A stretch of 64,000 nt of DNA from Caprella mutica (GCA_947561585.1 CANNZV010002618.1:1-64000); one strand, 5' to 3'. Shown: positions 24,764 through 37,409, counted from the stretch's first letter. The notes: generated by a model not told the origin, from the sequence alone. Program-made: numbers and translations.

Positions 24764-25140
24764 TAGTCTGTTATTCCACTAACTTTTTGAAAAAGCTGAA
24801 AAAATCCACCATGAATTTCCAATAATTTGGCTGATCCACCAACATTTTACCAATTTTTTCCACTGAAAATTAATGGTAACCCAGGTAATAAGGCATGTGC
24901 AAACTCGCCATTCTAATGGCGAGTTTGTAACAGTTATTTTGAGCCCTTCAATTGCAAATGGCAAGAAATATCTAATTTTCTCTTATGCTGCAATGTTATT
25001 TTATTTTGGAGAGAATTTATGATAATTTGATCATTATGGAGAGAAATTTAGTAAATTTTGGAGAGAGCTGGAGAGACAAATGGAGAGTTTATGAGACATA
25101 CTATTTTACTTGGATGGTAACATAGGAATAAATAGCTAAG
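24764..25140. mobile_element. hAT-like CCAGTCTG element (word TCCACC), truncated and split
   Basis: TAGTCTGTTATTCCACTAAC to CCACTGAAAATTAATGGTAA matches the first half of the complete copy at 26401-26647. The copy resumes at 25114 with ATGGTAACATAGGAATAAAT. The gap is the 24881-25113 element, which duplicated 8 bp on insertion. Confidence 0.8.
24881..25113. mobile_element. hAT-like MITE (GGAGAGA family), copy 1, TSD ATGGTAAC
   Basis: The 233-bp element has ends CCAGGTAATA and the complement of CCAAGTAAAATA. It is flanked by a perfect 8-bp duplication ATGGTAAC (24873-24880, 25114-25121). Near the left end is a hairpin of AACTCGCCATT and its complement (24902-24925). The right half repeats GGAGAGA five times or more. 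8-bp target duplications are characteristic of the hAT superfamily. Confidence 0.93.
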
Positions 25141-25204
25141 TAGAAATAAGTAGAAAAGCATGTAGCTATAAAACATGTAAATCACTCAGAAAATAAGTCT
25201 CAAG

Positions 25205-25480
25205 ATATTCACATGCCATGTTTCAGAGGATGGAAAATTGTAAGCCAATTTTTGAGCCAAAATTTTACAAAAATTTTGAGTCAAGCCAAATTGGCTCATT
25301 TTTCGAAGATTTCAATCATAGGAATCTTGGGAACATAGGGAACATAGGAATTAATTCAAAATTTTAAGCCAACTACAATTAGACATATCTGAGTTTTGTC
25401 CTTTTGAAATCTCAAATCTAAGCCAATTATTTGTTTTAACTGACATAGCTACTCTGTAACATGGTTCACATGCATCATAC
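25205..25480. mobile_element. AAGCCAATT-word element (family B), copy 1
   Basis: AAGCCAA or its complement TTGGCTT recurs at least five times in about 230 bp (AAGCCAATTTTTGAGCCAAA, CAAGCCAAATTGGCTC, TTTTAAGCCAAC, TCTAAGCCAATTA). It matches 60745-60960 and, reversed and interrupted, 27024-29700. The ends are not defined. Confidence 0.75.
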
Positions 25481-25485
25481 ATGAG

Positions 25486-25957
25486 CCAGTCTGCAAAAGA
25501 TAAATGAAGTTGTGAAGTTTATCCAGCGACTATTGAGGCCTTGAAATTAGTCTCCTGAATTATCTGCCAGCGACAATTTTGGATTTCCTAATGAATTTAT
25601 ATGTTAACAACTTTACATGTCTATAATTACTAGGTGATAAAGCATGTCTAAACTCGCCATTTTAATGGCGAGTTTGTGACAGTTATTTTGAGCTCTTGAA
25701 ATGCAAATTGTGAGAGATATCTATTTTTCTCCTATGCTACAATGTTATTTTGGAGAGAATTTATGATAATTTGATCATTTTGGAGAGAGCTGGAGAGACA
25801 AATGGAGAGTTTATGAGCCATACTATTTTACTTGGTATAATTAGTGGAGAGAATTTTGAGATTTTTGGACATTTTGGAGAGAAATAGGAAAATTATTGGA
25901 GAGAAATTGCCCAAAAATTAAATATCTGGAGACTGATTGTGCATGCTTTGCAGACTA
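25486..25957. mobile_element. hAT-like CCAGTCTGC element carrying a nested copy
   Basis: The left end CCAGTCTGCAAAAG is matched at the right by TTTGCAGACTAGG. Flanks share CATGAG (6 of 8 positions of a presumed duplication). The private word is CCAGCGAC on the left side. The GGAGAGA-family MITE at 25630-25835 is inserted within it. Confidence 0.7.
25630..25835. mobile_element. hAT-like MITE (GGAGAGA family), copy 2, TSD TATAATTA
   Basis: Ends are CTAGGTGATAAAGCATG and the complement of CCAAGTAAAATAGT. A perfect 8-bp duplication TATAATTA (25622-25629 and 25836-25843) flanks it. It carries the same 24-bp hairpin as copy 1 (25651-25674) and the same GGAGAGA iteration, but is 27 bp shorter. Confidence 0.94.
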
Positions 25958-26392
25958 GGGCATGAGGATATTTTCAAGTGTAAAATCTTCACTAGGAAGT
26001 CAAATTTCTTCTTTAAAGTATCTTGAATGTGGCGACCTGGATCCATTTTCTCACTAAACTGGCGACTTTCCTGCCACACTTAGAAATAAGGCAGGGAGTC
26101 AGCCATGTTTTAAAGTATGGACAAAGTCGCCAGTATATTGGTGTCTTTTAGAGGAGTTAAATAAGTTGGAAAACCTGTAAATAAGTTAAAATAACAAGAA
26201 AATCACTTATAAAATAGTCTCAAGAGATACACATGCATCAGGCATGAGGCAAAAGGATGTTACCAAGTGTAAAATCTTCACTAGGAAGCCAAATTTCTCC
26301 TTTAAAGTACCTGAAATGCTGCGGATTATACAATTATTAGCAATTTACCATTAATTTTTTATTTTTAAAGTCTGTAAAACTCCAACAGAGTA
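25958..26392. mobile_element. GGCGAC-word repeat (family D), copy 1
   Basis: ATGTGGCGACCTGGATC, ACTGGCGACTTTCCTGCC and ACAAAGTCGCCAGTATAT repeat the word GGCGAC in both orientations. Parts recur at 26221-26310, 26760-26830 and 26880-27015. The boundaries are uncertain. Confidence 0.6.
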
Positions 26393-26400
26393 ATTAGTTC

Positions 26401-26647
26401 CCAGTCTGTATTTCGTGCAAAAAATTCCACTGACTTTTTCAAATAACTGAAAAAATCCACCATAAATTTCCAGTAATTTGCCTGATCCACCAACATTTTG
26501 CTCACTTTTGAGTGACTTTTCCACCGAAAATTAATGGTAACATAGGAATAAATAGCTAAATATCCACCGACTTTGCCAGAATATTATTCTCAAAGGGAAA
26601 AAATTCCACCGACAAGTCGGTGGAATTTACAACAAAATACAGTCTGG
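26401..26647. mobile_element. hAT-like CCAGTCTG MITE, complete, TSD ATTAGTTC
   Basis: The 247-bp element starts CCAGTCTGTATTT and ends AAATACAGTCTGG. It is bounded by the perfect 8-bp duplication ATTAGTTC (26393-26400 and 26648-26655). The interior iterates TCCACCGAC and its complement, including a hairpin of AATTCCACCGAC with GTCGGTGGAATT. Copies of the same family are at 24764, 60255-60500 and 60601-61145. Confidence 0.95.
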
Positions 26648-26655
26648 ATTAGTTC

Positions 26656-27023
26656 ATCAGAAAGCACCTATTTTTCCAGATTGGTATCTCGGGAGATATT
26701 CAATTTCTCTAATAAAAAAATTCCTGCAATGTCGGAGGATATTATCATATTTCATGTTACAGAGTATGTCCCATGTTTTAAAGTATGGACAAAGTCGCCA
26801 GTATATTAGCAACTTTTGAGGGGTTAAATAAGTTTGAAAACCTGTAAATAACAAGTAAATCACTCCTAAAATAGTCTCAAGAGATACACATGCAATGCAT
26901 CAGGCATGAAGCATAAGGATGTTTCCAAGTGTAAAATCTTCACTAAGAACTCAAAATTCTCATTTAAAGTATCTTAAATGTGGCGACCTGGATTCATTTT
27001 CTCACTAACCTGGTCACTGCCTG
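26656..27023. mobile_element. GGCGAC-word repeat (family D), further fragments
   Basis: CATGTTTTAAAGTATGGACA, AAGTCGCCAGTATATTAGC and TGTGGCGACCTGGATTC duplicate segments of 25958-26392 in the same orientation. There is no gene. Confidence 0.6.
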
Positions 27024-27103
27024 TTAAAGCCAATTAATTGGCTTAGATTTCAAAAAGTCAAAACTCAGATATGTCTAATTGGCTTTAAATTTTGAATTAA
27101 TTC

Positions 27104-27540
27104 CCAGTCTGCAGAATGTGGAACATTTTTCCAAGACTCTCTGCGGGAGTTTTTGATTGAATTATAGAAATTGGAGATCTCTGCGGGAGATCTTGAATTA
27201 ATAATTAATTCCTATGTTACCATTAATTTAGCTGCGGGAGTTTTTGAATTAATCCCTATGTTACCATTAATTTAGCTCCGGGAGATTCTGAATCTGCTAC
27301 TGAGAGTCAGAGAGCAACTGTCTCTCAAATTAAAATCTCTGCAGAAGAAGAGACAGATTCTGCAGTCCACTCTGGAAAAAGTGGTCTTTTCTGATGGATT
27401 GATTACTCTGTTGGAGTTAAGCAAACCTTAAAATACAGTAATAAATTAATAAGGATCTGTAAAATCTGCAGCATTTAGCCTCTAAAATTCATCTGTTAGC
27501 CGAAGTTATTTTCCAGAATGGTCTGCAGTCTGCAGACTGG
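27104..27540. mobile_element. hAT-like MITE (CTGCGGGAG word), TSD ATTAATTC
   Basis: The 437-bp element has ends CCAGTCTGCAGA and TCTGCAGACTGG. It is flanked by the perfect 8-bp duplication ATTAATTC (27096-27103 and 27541-27548). CTGCGGGAG occurs three times, plus CTCCGGGAG; TCTGCAG recurs in the right half. It interrupts a reversed family B copy. Confidence 0.94.
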
Positions 27541-27558
27541 ATTAATTCCTATGTTATA

Positions 27559-29638
27559 GGGTGTTTGTGCCAGTAATCGGCATACCTCTAGTAATCGGAA
27601 TAGCAGACACATTGAGTATAATTTTCTATATAATATATTAAAGAATAGAGGCATACGTACTAAATTATTAAAGAATCAACCACTATAATTGATTTGTAAT
27701 TCTTTCTAATCATTTAACCACACAAATTAACATGTAGCTTCCAATCATTGTCGGAAAGTCAAGTTATCGGTCAGTTCGTTGTATTTTTTGTAAGAGAACG
27801 GTTCCTCTTTGAAACTCCTGAGTGAGTTTCAGTAGCTTTTAATGTACCAGGTATATGATTTTCTAGAAGTACAATTTACGATCTATCAGTGCATTTTAAA
27901 ATTTAAGCAAACAAATACTTACTTTTTATTTAAAATGGTAGTCCGATCACTAGATTATCAGAACATCTAATTTTAATATTCGGACAGACTGGCCGATTAA
28001 ACATAGAATCCATCTGTCCACCCTGACGATTACTGGAAAAACTTCCCGTCATGCGTCCGATAACAAACTGGTATTTTAACTCATTAATTTAGATAGTTAC
28101 TTTGACCAATAACATTAATGAATAAATTTTGAGATAGTTAAGCTTGTATATTCTCCGAATAAAATACGTTATTACATATGATAACAAGATATGATTACTT
28201 TAACGTCAAATATATAAATATTTTACATAATCAAACCCACTTATATAGTGTCACGTGTGAATTATATATGGCGTTTTTCAATAACCAAAATATGTAAAAT
28301 TCAATCAGAAGGATTTAGAATCAACAGAAAACAGGACTTCCACTCCAGGTTGCGACATCATTAATAGCGACAAAGAATGGTTGAATCTATATCACAATAG
28401 TGGAAGAGGGCAAACCAGAGGGAATGTAGACGGCATATAGCATATCGGCATTTATTTTTTAATGGGACATTCGAATTATGTCCCGTTTAAACTTAAACAA
28501 AACAACAGTTATTTAGGAGCCGAAAATTACTTAGGAACCAAGCTTTGGAACTATTTCAATGAAAATCTAATTGAGGTAAAGCAATTTCAAAATAATTTTT
28601 ACCAGTAAATAAAATGTGTTATATACTTATAGTTAGCATTATAATAAGGCAAAGACATCTGCAACTAAATAGACATGAAATGCGCATGACAATTACAGCT
28701 TGCTTTTATTTAAAATAGTTACCCCTTTTTTCAGAATTATTCTAATCAAAGAAAACGTATCTCTCTAAAACTAAATTAATTGATATTACTGAATACCAAT
28801 CTGAGTCTTCTGAGAAATGAATGAATTAAGCATTGATTGTCAATTTTAAAATATCTGAATATAATCTATGTATACTTGGCAGACGAATCAAATAAATGAT
28901 AAACCTTATAATTTAAAGTAGCCGTTGATTCTTAAAGCGGGTAATTATTTCCTCTTGCATGTAGAAGGTAGCAGTTGTAGGAGCTTCAGCTTATGTAAAT
29001 AAATAATCACATTTATATAAAATAACTTAGTTTTCAATTCTGATGTGTGGCAAACAACAAAAACAATGTATACCATGTGGCATGTTCAAACTTTCGAGTG
29101 AAATGACAACACTAAAATAACACGTATTTTTAACCATTGACGAAGTCTTTGATTGTGTGTATGGATAGGTAATAATAATATAAACATAATACTTACTATT
29201 ACTTAGTACAATAAAAAAAAATACACATTGATTGTATAGATATTAGGTATGACTAAATCTATTACTAATAATTACTAATTAGAAGCGGGAGAATAATTAC
29301 ACTATATACTATTATATTAATCAGTCACTACCTAATCGTAATCAACAAGTATGACGAACATTAGTTCCTTATGATTGGCCACCTGACGATAATAGAATTG
29401 GAAGTGACCGAACATAGATATTGCTATGACGATTACTAGCATTTTAGACTAATGGGACATTTTACTTTTAATTGCATAAGTAATAACATGAATGTGTTTA
29501 TGTGTAAAGCGATTATAAAGATAAAAATTCCAACTTTCTAATGATAGTTGCATCACGTTGGTAGCGTTTGTATGTGACTTGTTATTGGTATTTGTTTGTA
29601 ATTTATCCTTAAGTGACCGATTACTGACACAAACACCC
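27559..29638. mobile_element. 2.08-kb non-autonomous element with GTAATCGG termini, TA flanks
   Basis: Left end GGGTGTTTGTGCCAGTAAT and right end the complement of GGGTGTTTGTGTCAGTAAT, followed by CGG, give 22-bp inverted repeats with one mismatch. TA lies on each side. CGATTACT or CGATNACTAG-type words recur internally (27948, 28022, 29430). There is no open frame of transposase size. A solo left end lies inverted at 24428-24685. Confidence 0.88.
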
Positions 29639-29759
29639 TAATGTTCGGTGTTCCCATGTTAATTTTGGCTTGAAATCTTCAAAAGTCAGAGGAGTTCAGT
29701 GCACCAAATAGAAACTGGCAGTGAACTCAAACAGTGACTGCATGCTTTGCAGACTGTTA

Positions 29760-30895
29760 GGTAGTATGATAGTCTAGTAGCTACCTAATCCTATGGCTAT
29801 TATGACTAACTTCAGACTAAGCTTCTAGTTAACTAGTATATTTTAAAAATAATTCAGCGGTTATAACTTATAGAGGGGTTACCACACATGCAAAACCTCA
29901 TATTGCTTATAAATTATAATATGAATTATGAATATCAGAATAAGAACTACAAAGGCACCGTCGGCACGCAACTTCCACGACATAACTTGACAGTTTCCGA
30001 CAAAATGAACAAAATATAAAAGTTGGATGATGGAACTAAATCTTTGAATCATATTACCTAGGTACCTTGCTGTAATTTAATATATCAGAAACTAGTAAAG
30101 ATAACGAACCAGAAACGGACCAAGTAAAGTTAACGGACCAGAAATGAGCGAACTGAAATTTTCTGTACTTTTCTTTAAATAGGCCTAGATTGTTTTCTGG
30201 TGAACTAAAGTAAAAAAAAATCGGTAGAAAGTTTCAAAAACCACCAGACGATCCCTTTAAAGGTCTCCTCCAAGCAAATATTTTTATCGCCTTATTCAAC
30301 GAGGCTAATGTTTCTTATCATTTTGCTGCAAACCGCATCGAATTTGGTATCATATTTTTAATTTTATATGCTTTAAAAGATTTTTATAATCAAAATTCTA
30401 CAAAACCTATTTTACTTCCGACTAACTAATTTAAGAAATTTTCAACCTGAAAAAAAAAAATGTACACCATTTGTTTTGATTGTCAACTAGGTATTAGGTT
30501 TAATAAATCCATTTAATATTCGTGTAAAGGTATAAAATTGAATGAACTTATAATAGAAACATTTATATACTTTAGGAAACAATTAATATATAAAAAAAAT
30601 GGCCGAAAACGCATGGTTTGTTTATAAAATTCAAATTTGTAATCAAAACAAAGAGTGTACAATCTTCTTCTTGAGCATCAGATTAGTGATTCGCTCAATT
30701 GTTGCTCACATAGTACTAAAAAACTTTAAAAACAAATTATAAAATATATACTGAACCGAATTGTATGCGGTTTGCAGAATAATAATCGTAGACCTTAGTT
30801 CTATAATATTATGATATAAACTCATTTTTTTCGCGGAGCCTGGAGAGGACCTTTAAGTTATGGCGGGAACTTAACTGAAAACGAACAACCAAAGT
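29760..30895. other. Intergenic, no gene seen
   Basis: Short repeated phrase AACGRACCAGAAA near 30106-30145, otherwise no structure noticed. Confidence 0.45.
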
Positions 30896-30897
30896 TA

Positions 30898-31789
30898 GCT
30901 AGGTCATGAATTAAATAGTTACAAGGATACTCGCACTCGACAGAAATACCGACAAAGAAAAAGAAGGTGACGTCACTTGGAATACGATTTCAAGGTTCTT
31001 GTATTGTTTACTTTGAGTCTTTATCTAACTAGTCAGCTAAAATGCCAATGCAGTGTATTTGCATGTTATCACTTATTTGTATTGCTTTAATTAATGCAAA
31101 TATCAGAATTTAAGTTTATAAAAAATGTTCAATTATATATATTAAAGTTGCATGTATTCTATAACATATCCAATTCTGTAGCTTAATACTGGCTTTACAG
31201 AATACAGCTATCAACTACTTTATTCTATACAGTTTTCTTTTCTATTCATTTTGTTAATTTGTATATATTATGAACAACAATATAAAGTTAGTGATCTATG
31301 ATTTTCATTCATTCCTTAATTTAAGAAATTTGCCGACAAATATTAATTATTTATATTTCACCATATCTATTTTATCGTGATAAATAGTTCATATACCTAC
31401 ATTTTTTATTAGAATTTACTATCTATAGTTCTTCAATTTCAATCATTGTTGGAGAATACACGATCGTAGTCGACACAAATCCAATTATTATTGAATATCA
31501 TCTGAGCCATGAATTAAATAGTCTAACTATTAATTCATGATCTGAGCTAAATTCAATAAATGATTTCAGTAATAGGTATATATATAATTACATATTAACA
31601 TTTACGATATATTTAATTATATATTTGACCAAGTAATCAAAAGTTATTTCATGAAGATCTATAACCAAATATTTCCGATGCGAGTATCTGTATACCAAGT
31701 GACGTCATGAGTCGCACGCGTGACGTCACACTTTCGTGCCATTTTCAAGTGCGAGTATCCTTCTAACTATTTAATTCATGAGCTAGGTA
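30898..31789. mobile_element. 0.9-kb element with 41-bp terminal inverted repeats
   Basis: The left end AGCTAGGTCATGAATTAAAT continues through AAGGATACTCGCACT. The right end (31749-31789) is its complement with two or three changes. TGACGTCA-type words occur near both ends (30969, 31701, 31722). A related palindrome of ATGAATTAAATAG lies at 31507-31540. No coding content. Confidence 0.88.
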
Positions 31790-32350
31790 TTCCTAAAATA
31801 TTTCTATTTCAAGAAAAATAAAAGCGAGACATGACACATGTCTCACACTTAGGTACCTATTCGATTGTTGTAAGTCTGAGATGCAACACTAACAGAGTGT
31901 GGTATGCCTCTAGTTAGAATGTTCTCTACCTAAGGTACCTAACATTCGAAGAGATGAAGAAGACCTATAGCTATAGCCAGCAGTGTCCCTTATAATTAAT
32001 AAGGCTGCTGCCTGCTTTATGTTAATGTTGCCATCAGTGATTTATGATTTATTTGATGTTTCCCATTACCATTAATGGTCATTATGAAATACCAATTTAT
32101 GAATTAAGTAGGTAGGTAGGTATTCAAAGTTTTGAACCATACAATTCTACCATTAGAAAATTAGTGAAATTACCTAGGTACCTAACTAACTTGTTTCTAT
32201 TTTTTTCAGTTAGCTAGTCTTTATTTATTTATTTACTTGTGACTGACTTGTTTACATCTAAGTTAACCTAGGCTAGCAAATACCAATATCATTAGCTAAC
32301 ACTACATGGATTGTAAAAAGTATAATAGCTAGGCCTAGTTAGTAAGTTAG
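31790..32350. other. SETD9 upstream region
   Basis: It must contain the SETD9 5' UTR and promoter if the ATG at 32351 is right. No motif cluster is recognised. Several TAGGTA/ACCTAGG-like short repeats are present. Confidence 0.4.
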
Positions 32351-34878
32351 ATGAATAAATTGTCCAAATACTGGAAGTCTTATAAATATAGATTTGTTCC
32401 ATGGATAAGCTACTCACTTAAAGAAAGGTAAGATCAATTTAGTAATTAATGTAGCATTGGTAGAAGCCAGAAGGCTAGAAGATAAAAGGATAATTAGCCA
32501 GTTAGGTTAATTCTGATAACTAATGAAATGTAAGTTGTAACAATGTATTAGTGATCTTGATTTAGCTAGTTACTAAGTACTAGTTACTTAGATTAAGCTA
32601 GGGCTGTTAGGCTATAATAATCATTTTAATATTTCATACCTACTAACAAACATAGATATGTTAATTTTGATAAAAATTTAAATCCAGTACCCAAGTTTCA
32701 TACTGTGTTCGACAGTAAGCCAATTTTGAACCCCATTTGATATAAAACAACTTGCCCCAAGTAAATATTTTTTTTTATTTCAAGTCAAAATTAGCATAGT
32801 TGCATAGGAATAAATTTACATATGTAAACTGATTAGCATAGGTATATGAGATAATGAGTTCTGATATGTAGCTAAGCCAAATAAATAATTAGCTTTAACT
32901 GACACACTGTCACACTCCAAAATATATATTGTCATTGTGGAATATTTGGAAACTTTCACTTTCAGATATTGAATATAGCTAATAATTTGTATATCAGTAA
33001 TAATATAGTCTTTGAAAAAGCTATCAGCATATAGTAGGTTTAATTTTCTTGCCTTTTTCAGGACTGTCCGAACAGTAGAAAATGCAGTTTCTGACAAAGT
33101 CATATCAGATATTGAAGCCATATCTCAAATCAGAAACCTCACTAAATTACTGGCTTTGGACCTAAGTTCTGCCTATGAAGAGAAAGGTAGAAACTAATTT
33201 TGTCTTTTCCTGAGTTATTTAGCTGACTCTACCATTACACATGCATTTTTGTTATAGAATTTCAAATTAATTGAAACTGACATATCATGTATATAAATGT
33301 TTATGTCACTTTAGCTCTTATTTTGCCTTCACCCTGAAAAAGTATATAACCTAAATATTATTTAGCAGTTTTAGCTAATGCTTTTTTCAAAGTAGTTTAT
33401 TTTTTCCAGGTGATGATGGTTCCAGTCGCTTGTGTGTTCCTCCTAATTATTCCCCTCACAAAAGCAAACATTCAAGACAGGTGACATTTCAGCATGTGGT
33501 TAAATAAAAAATAACAGTTGTAATAAGAGGTAGTAGTCCTTTCTCTAAAATCATGCTTACTTCTATTCAATTTTCCAAACTGCTGAGTGCTAGCTACTAT
33601 GTAACTACTATTAAAAAAATTACATTCTGTGTTTCCATATATATGTCTATCTAATTAACAATTTTTACATTTATACAGCTGATGAAAGAGGCTTGCAATT
33701 TCACTGTAGAAAAATGTGAGAGTATATTGGGAGGACAAGGAGTGAAAGTATCTGCAGGAGAATACGTCCCTAAGGGTAAGTCTTGTCAAGTTTTTCTAAA
33801 CTGGACTTACTATTACTGGATATTGATTTTATTTCAATCACATATTTTTTCTTCTTACTCGCAAAGTTTTCTACAGGTAAAGTTGTCTGCCTCTACCCCG
33901 GTGTTGTTTACCTGCCTCATCAGCCGGTGCTTTTCCAGTCTCTGGCCAATGCCTTCATCTTCAGGTGTGAGGACAGGGTGCTCATTGATGGAAAAGACAG
34001 AGGAGTCTCCAGACTTATTTTCAAGTAAGGTAGGCTCTTGCTATAATTATTCAATAGTTTGGTATCTTATGTAGCTATTGATAATTTAATAGCTAATTCA
34101 TGTTACCTAGACACTCATGAGGTGTCAATTATAAAAAACAATGGCAATGACAATCACACTCCAGGGATAGATCTTGCCTTTGTCTTATTCAAAACAACCT
34201 GAAGCATCATAGCAATTATCAATAATCTTTAACTCATTAATAATGTTTAGGAATTCTGATATATTGTTTATTTCCTGTTCAGATCATGTGTGAATAGAGA
34301 CATGTGTGGTCCCCTCCCTATTGCTGATATCTCTTGGATGACTCCTTACCCCAATAACCCTATGAGTGTTGGACAGTACGTTAACAACCAGTCAAAGGGT
34401 GAGAATTTAGTTTAAAATGTATGAATTTCTTATCTATTATCCTGAATTGATAATAGTGATATTCATGAACTTGCGACTCATCCCTACACTGTTTTGGGTC
34501 AAGATCCAGTAATCAGATTTGTTAACGAAGACTTATTTTCAACTTTTTATACCAACGATTCCCCCATCTGGATCTTGACCTAAAACTTTAGAATAAGAGA
34601 AGTTTATTTAAATGTTTTTTTATTATAAACTGGGTGGCAACTGTACAACTGCTAAGAGTTTTTGTGTTCCAGGATTACCTGCTAACGTAGCTTACCAAGA
34701 GCTGCAAGTGCCGTCCCTAGTGTTTCCGGTGACTGAGAGGGGCTACCTACCTAACACGTGGTACAAATCTGAGAGTGCCTCGGTAGACCTGCCTTTGAGG
34801 GTCGTGGCTCTGGTTAGCATTAGGGATATAGAAGCAGAGGAGGAGTTATTCGCTAACTACTTTACAATCATCAAATAG
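32351..34878 (+). CDS. SETD9: SET domain-containing protein 9, 7 exons, 279 aa
   Basis: Exons: 32351-32427, 33062-33186, 33410-33480, 33679-33775, 33877-34024, 34283-34398, 34673-34878. All introns are GT-AG and the phases close to exactly 280 codons. The start is supported by the N-terminal YWKSYKYRFVPWI, which resembles the WRRYKYRFVPWI start of vertebrate SETD9. The SET domain spans about residues 105-275: GKVVCLYPGVVY, NAFIFRCEDRVLIDGKDRG, NPMSVGQYVNN in place of the NHxCxPN core, and a closing EELFANYFTIIK. It is probably a lysine methyltransferase-fold protein; substrates are not established in what I know of the family. Length is close to the human protein (299 aa). The last intron carries a small hairpin. 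Nothing is broken. Confidence 0.94.
34491..34586. mobile_element. 96-bp hairpin in the last SETD9 intron
   Basis: GTTTTGGGTCAAGATCCAG at 34491-34509 pairs with CTGGATCTTGACCTAAAAC at 34568-34586 with one mismatch. It is probably a minimal MITE relic. It lies between exons 6 and 7 and does not touch the splice sites. Confidence 0.85.
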
Positions 34879-37409
34879 AAGGCTGGGTACATGTGAGGTA
34901 GGGTGAGTTCTGTATAGTGAGGTACAAATAGCTGCTAGTGATAGGACTCTCAATGTTTAATAATTGAAACCATCACTGTTTATTATAATGGAAATGAATA
35001 CTAGTTAATGCATGATATATATTTTAATATATCTGTGAATAAATAAACGTGATAGTAGTTTAAATATTAGCTACCAAACTACTGCAATACTATACTGTAA
35101 TTATTATAAAAATCAATTAGCTATTTCTATCTCATGATGTTTGTGAGTTATTTTTAACAGAAGAAATTTTTACAAATTTTTCTACCTAATAGCTGGATCA
35201 ATTCACTCAATTAGGAAAAACGTAATTCAATGTTCTTTGAATAGCTAATGTTAATATAAAATTAAAATTATCAATTTTATAATTCATGTTGCTAATTTAG
35301 ATGAAAAATATCAACTAGGATGAATAATACAAAAAAGGCCAATCACTGCAGAATTTATTGAAGAATTTAAATTTGATGGACTGCAATGTCCTTTCCCTAA
35401 AATCATTAACATTATTTTTGAACATTTGTTTTGTTATGCAAATAGTGAATAATGATGAGTTAATTCACTCTCACCGAATTACACTTGGTCAGTTATTTAT
35501 ATTGTTTATTATTCACTTAATTCATGAGCCAATAGTTACTTTGTACTCTTGGTGGTTTGATAAAATCTAATTATTTCTCTAAATCTATTGATACTCAAAG
35601 CATTATATATTTGAAATAAACTATAGATACTCAAAGCATTATATATTTAAAATAAAAACATTGATTTATATTCCATAAAGAGGATGACATTAATATACTG
35701 TATTTGAGCACTTTTATTTTTAGTCTGACGTTCCTTTTCTTTAGTCATTCTGAACTAAAAATTTAAAATCTTCAAAATTTCAGTTGGGGGTTCAGTAATG
35801 AAATAAACATAATTCCAATCAATTTAAATGAAATGAAAAAATGACCTATCAATATTCTCTAATTTCTTGATATATCTTGAACATGAGAGCAAGATTTCTA
35901 TTTTAACATAAGAAAAGGTTTACGACATAAACAAATACTCAATTCGTAGTGGTTTAAGTAATTAATAAACATGGTTAATTCAATCCAATAGCAACACAAA
36001 TGTAGTTCATACAATCAAAAATGGATTCCAACTTAATTAATTCTTGAAAATGTAACTACATTATCTTTATATACATCTTAAAGCTAGGTGTTAGCTTAAA
36101 CTAAAGTAAAATATATGTTACCTTTTTAACCACATTAGATACAGCTCAATAAATTTAAGGCATCAAATTTTCTACTGAAGGTCTTCAAATTAGGGCACCT
36201 AAAGATACAATGGCTACATGCAGTATTGGAACTGTATATACTTCTATACCAAACACTACATTACGTTTAAAAAATACACTCAGAAACTTGCTTAGCTAAA
36301 TACATGTACTAGTATATATATGTTTATTATTTATATTATATAATTGTGTCTTCAAATAGCTATATGTTAGAAAAAAGTATTTAATTTTTTTTAAAGAAAT
36401 ATGTTTTATAGTTAAATTATAATATATACGTATATCTGTATATACAAATTGTATAATTTAAGTTTCACTTTCATGGTGGGTTTTTATACCTCTGGGCGTC
36501 TTTCCAAGTACCAGTAAGAACCACTTTCTAGTTTCTGAGAACTATGAATAAATTTGGTTCTTCGCAATTTTTTTTTTTATCAATATATCATTTATATTTT
36601 TTTTATGATAAATAATATAGCTCATTCGGATAGGATAGTGAGTAGCCAGCTGCATCTTGGATATGAGTAAACAAAATTAAACCTTCAATCGGTATTCCGT
36701 AAAATTACCTTAAGAAAAAAGTACAAATAAACTCTATAACTATATATAAGTAACACCAATATATAAACAAACAAGACAGTCATTCCTATTATTTCACCAA
36801 CAAGCCCAAAACTCATTCAAAATCTCTCATTTCATGAACAAAATCAATAGTGCAATAAAATTATAAATTAGATAAAATCTGCAAACCAACAAACTTATAG
36901 TATTCCCATTAACTTAATTTCAAGAAATTGCATCATATTCAAAATTATCAACTTCATAATTAACTGTTTTATCGGAACCTGTTAAACAGCAAAATACTCA
37001 AGTTTTTTACTTAAAATGCTGATATAGAGGAAACATTCTTTCAAGATTCAAACACTACGGCATTAGTATTTCATACAGTTAGAAAACTCATGATAGGAAT
37101 CCACATGGAAATTACTTCGAATTAGATATATTCCAATATGATTTATCATATTATCAAGGCTGTAAATGAAAGATAATGAAATTTGATCCAGAATCTGACG
37201 AATTAGGCTCTACTGTATGCAATACTCTCATTGGATCACGGAATTGGACGTCACCATCAATTCTCAAAATATTGAACTGCAATACTCCTAACGTTTCTAC
37301 GGTTGACAAACTATAGATATAATATCCAATAACTTCGTTATAGCAGTATGCATGCATCTACATATTGTTCTATGTTGAATCTTGTCAAATCAATCATCAG
37401 GATGAATAA
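34879..37409. other. 3' flanks of SETD9 and the bZIP gene (tail to tail)
   Basis: AT-rich, without coding content. It must hold both 3' UTRs. A 38-bp direct duplication (TACTCAAAGCATTATATATT) lies at 35588-35660. A minus-strand AATAAA at 36323-36328 is a candidate signal for the bZIP transcript. Confidence 0.5.
35038..35047 (+). promoter_or_regulatory. Candidate SETD9 polyadenylation signal
   Basis: Two overlapping AATAAA hexamers lie about 160 bases after the SETD9 stop codon. Confidence 0.55.

Larger units (their letters stand above)
27024..29700. mobile_element. Family B element (reverse), split by two later insertions
   Basis: 27024-27103 (AAGCCAATTAATTGGCTTAG to TTTTGAATTAATTC), 27541-27558 (ATTAATTCCTATGTTA) and 29639-29690 (GTTCCCATGTTAATTTTGGC) read continuously as the complement of the copy at 60790-60900. 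This holds once 27104-27540, with one target duplication, and 27559-29638 are removed. Confidence 0.8.

Noticed and set aside
37154..37357. 67-codon minus-strand frame beside the bZIP stop
   Set aside because: It lies in the expected 3' UTR, without similarity or splice sites.
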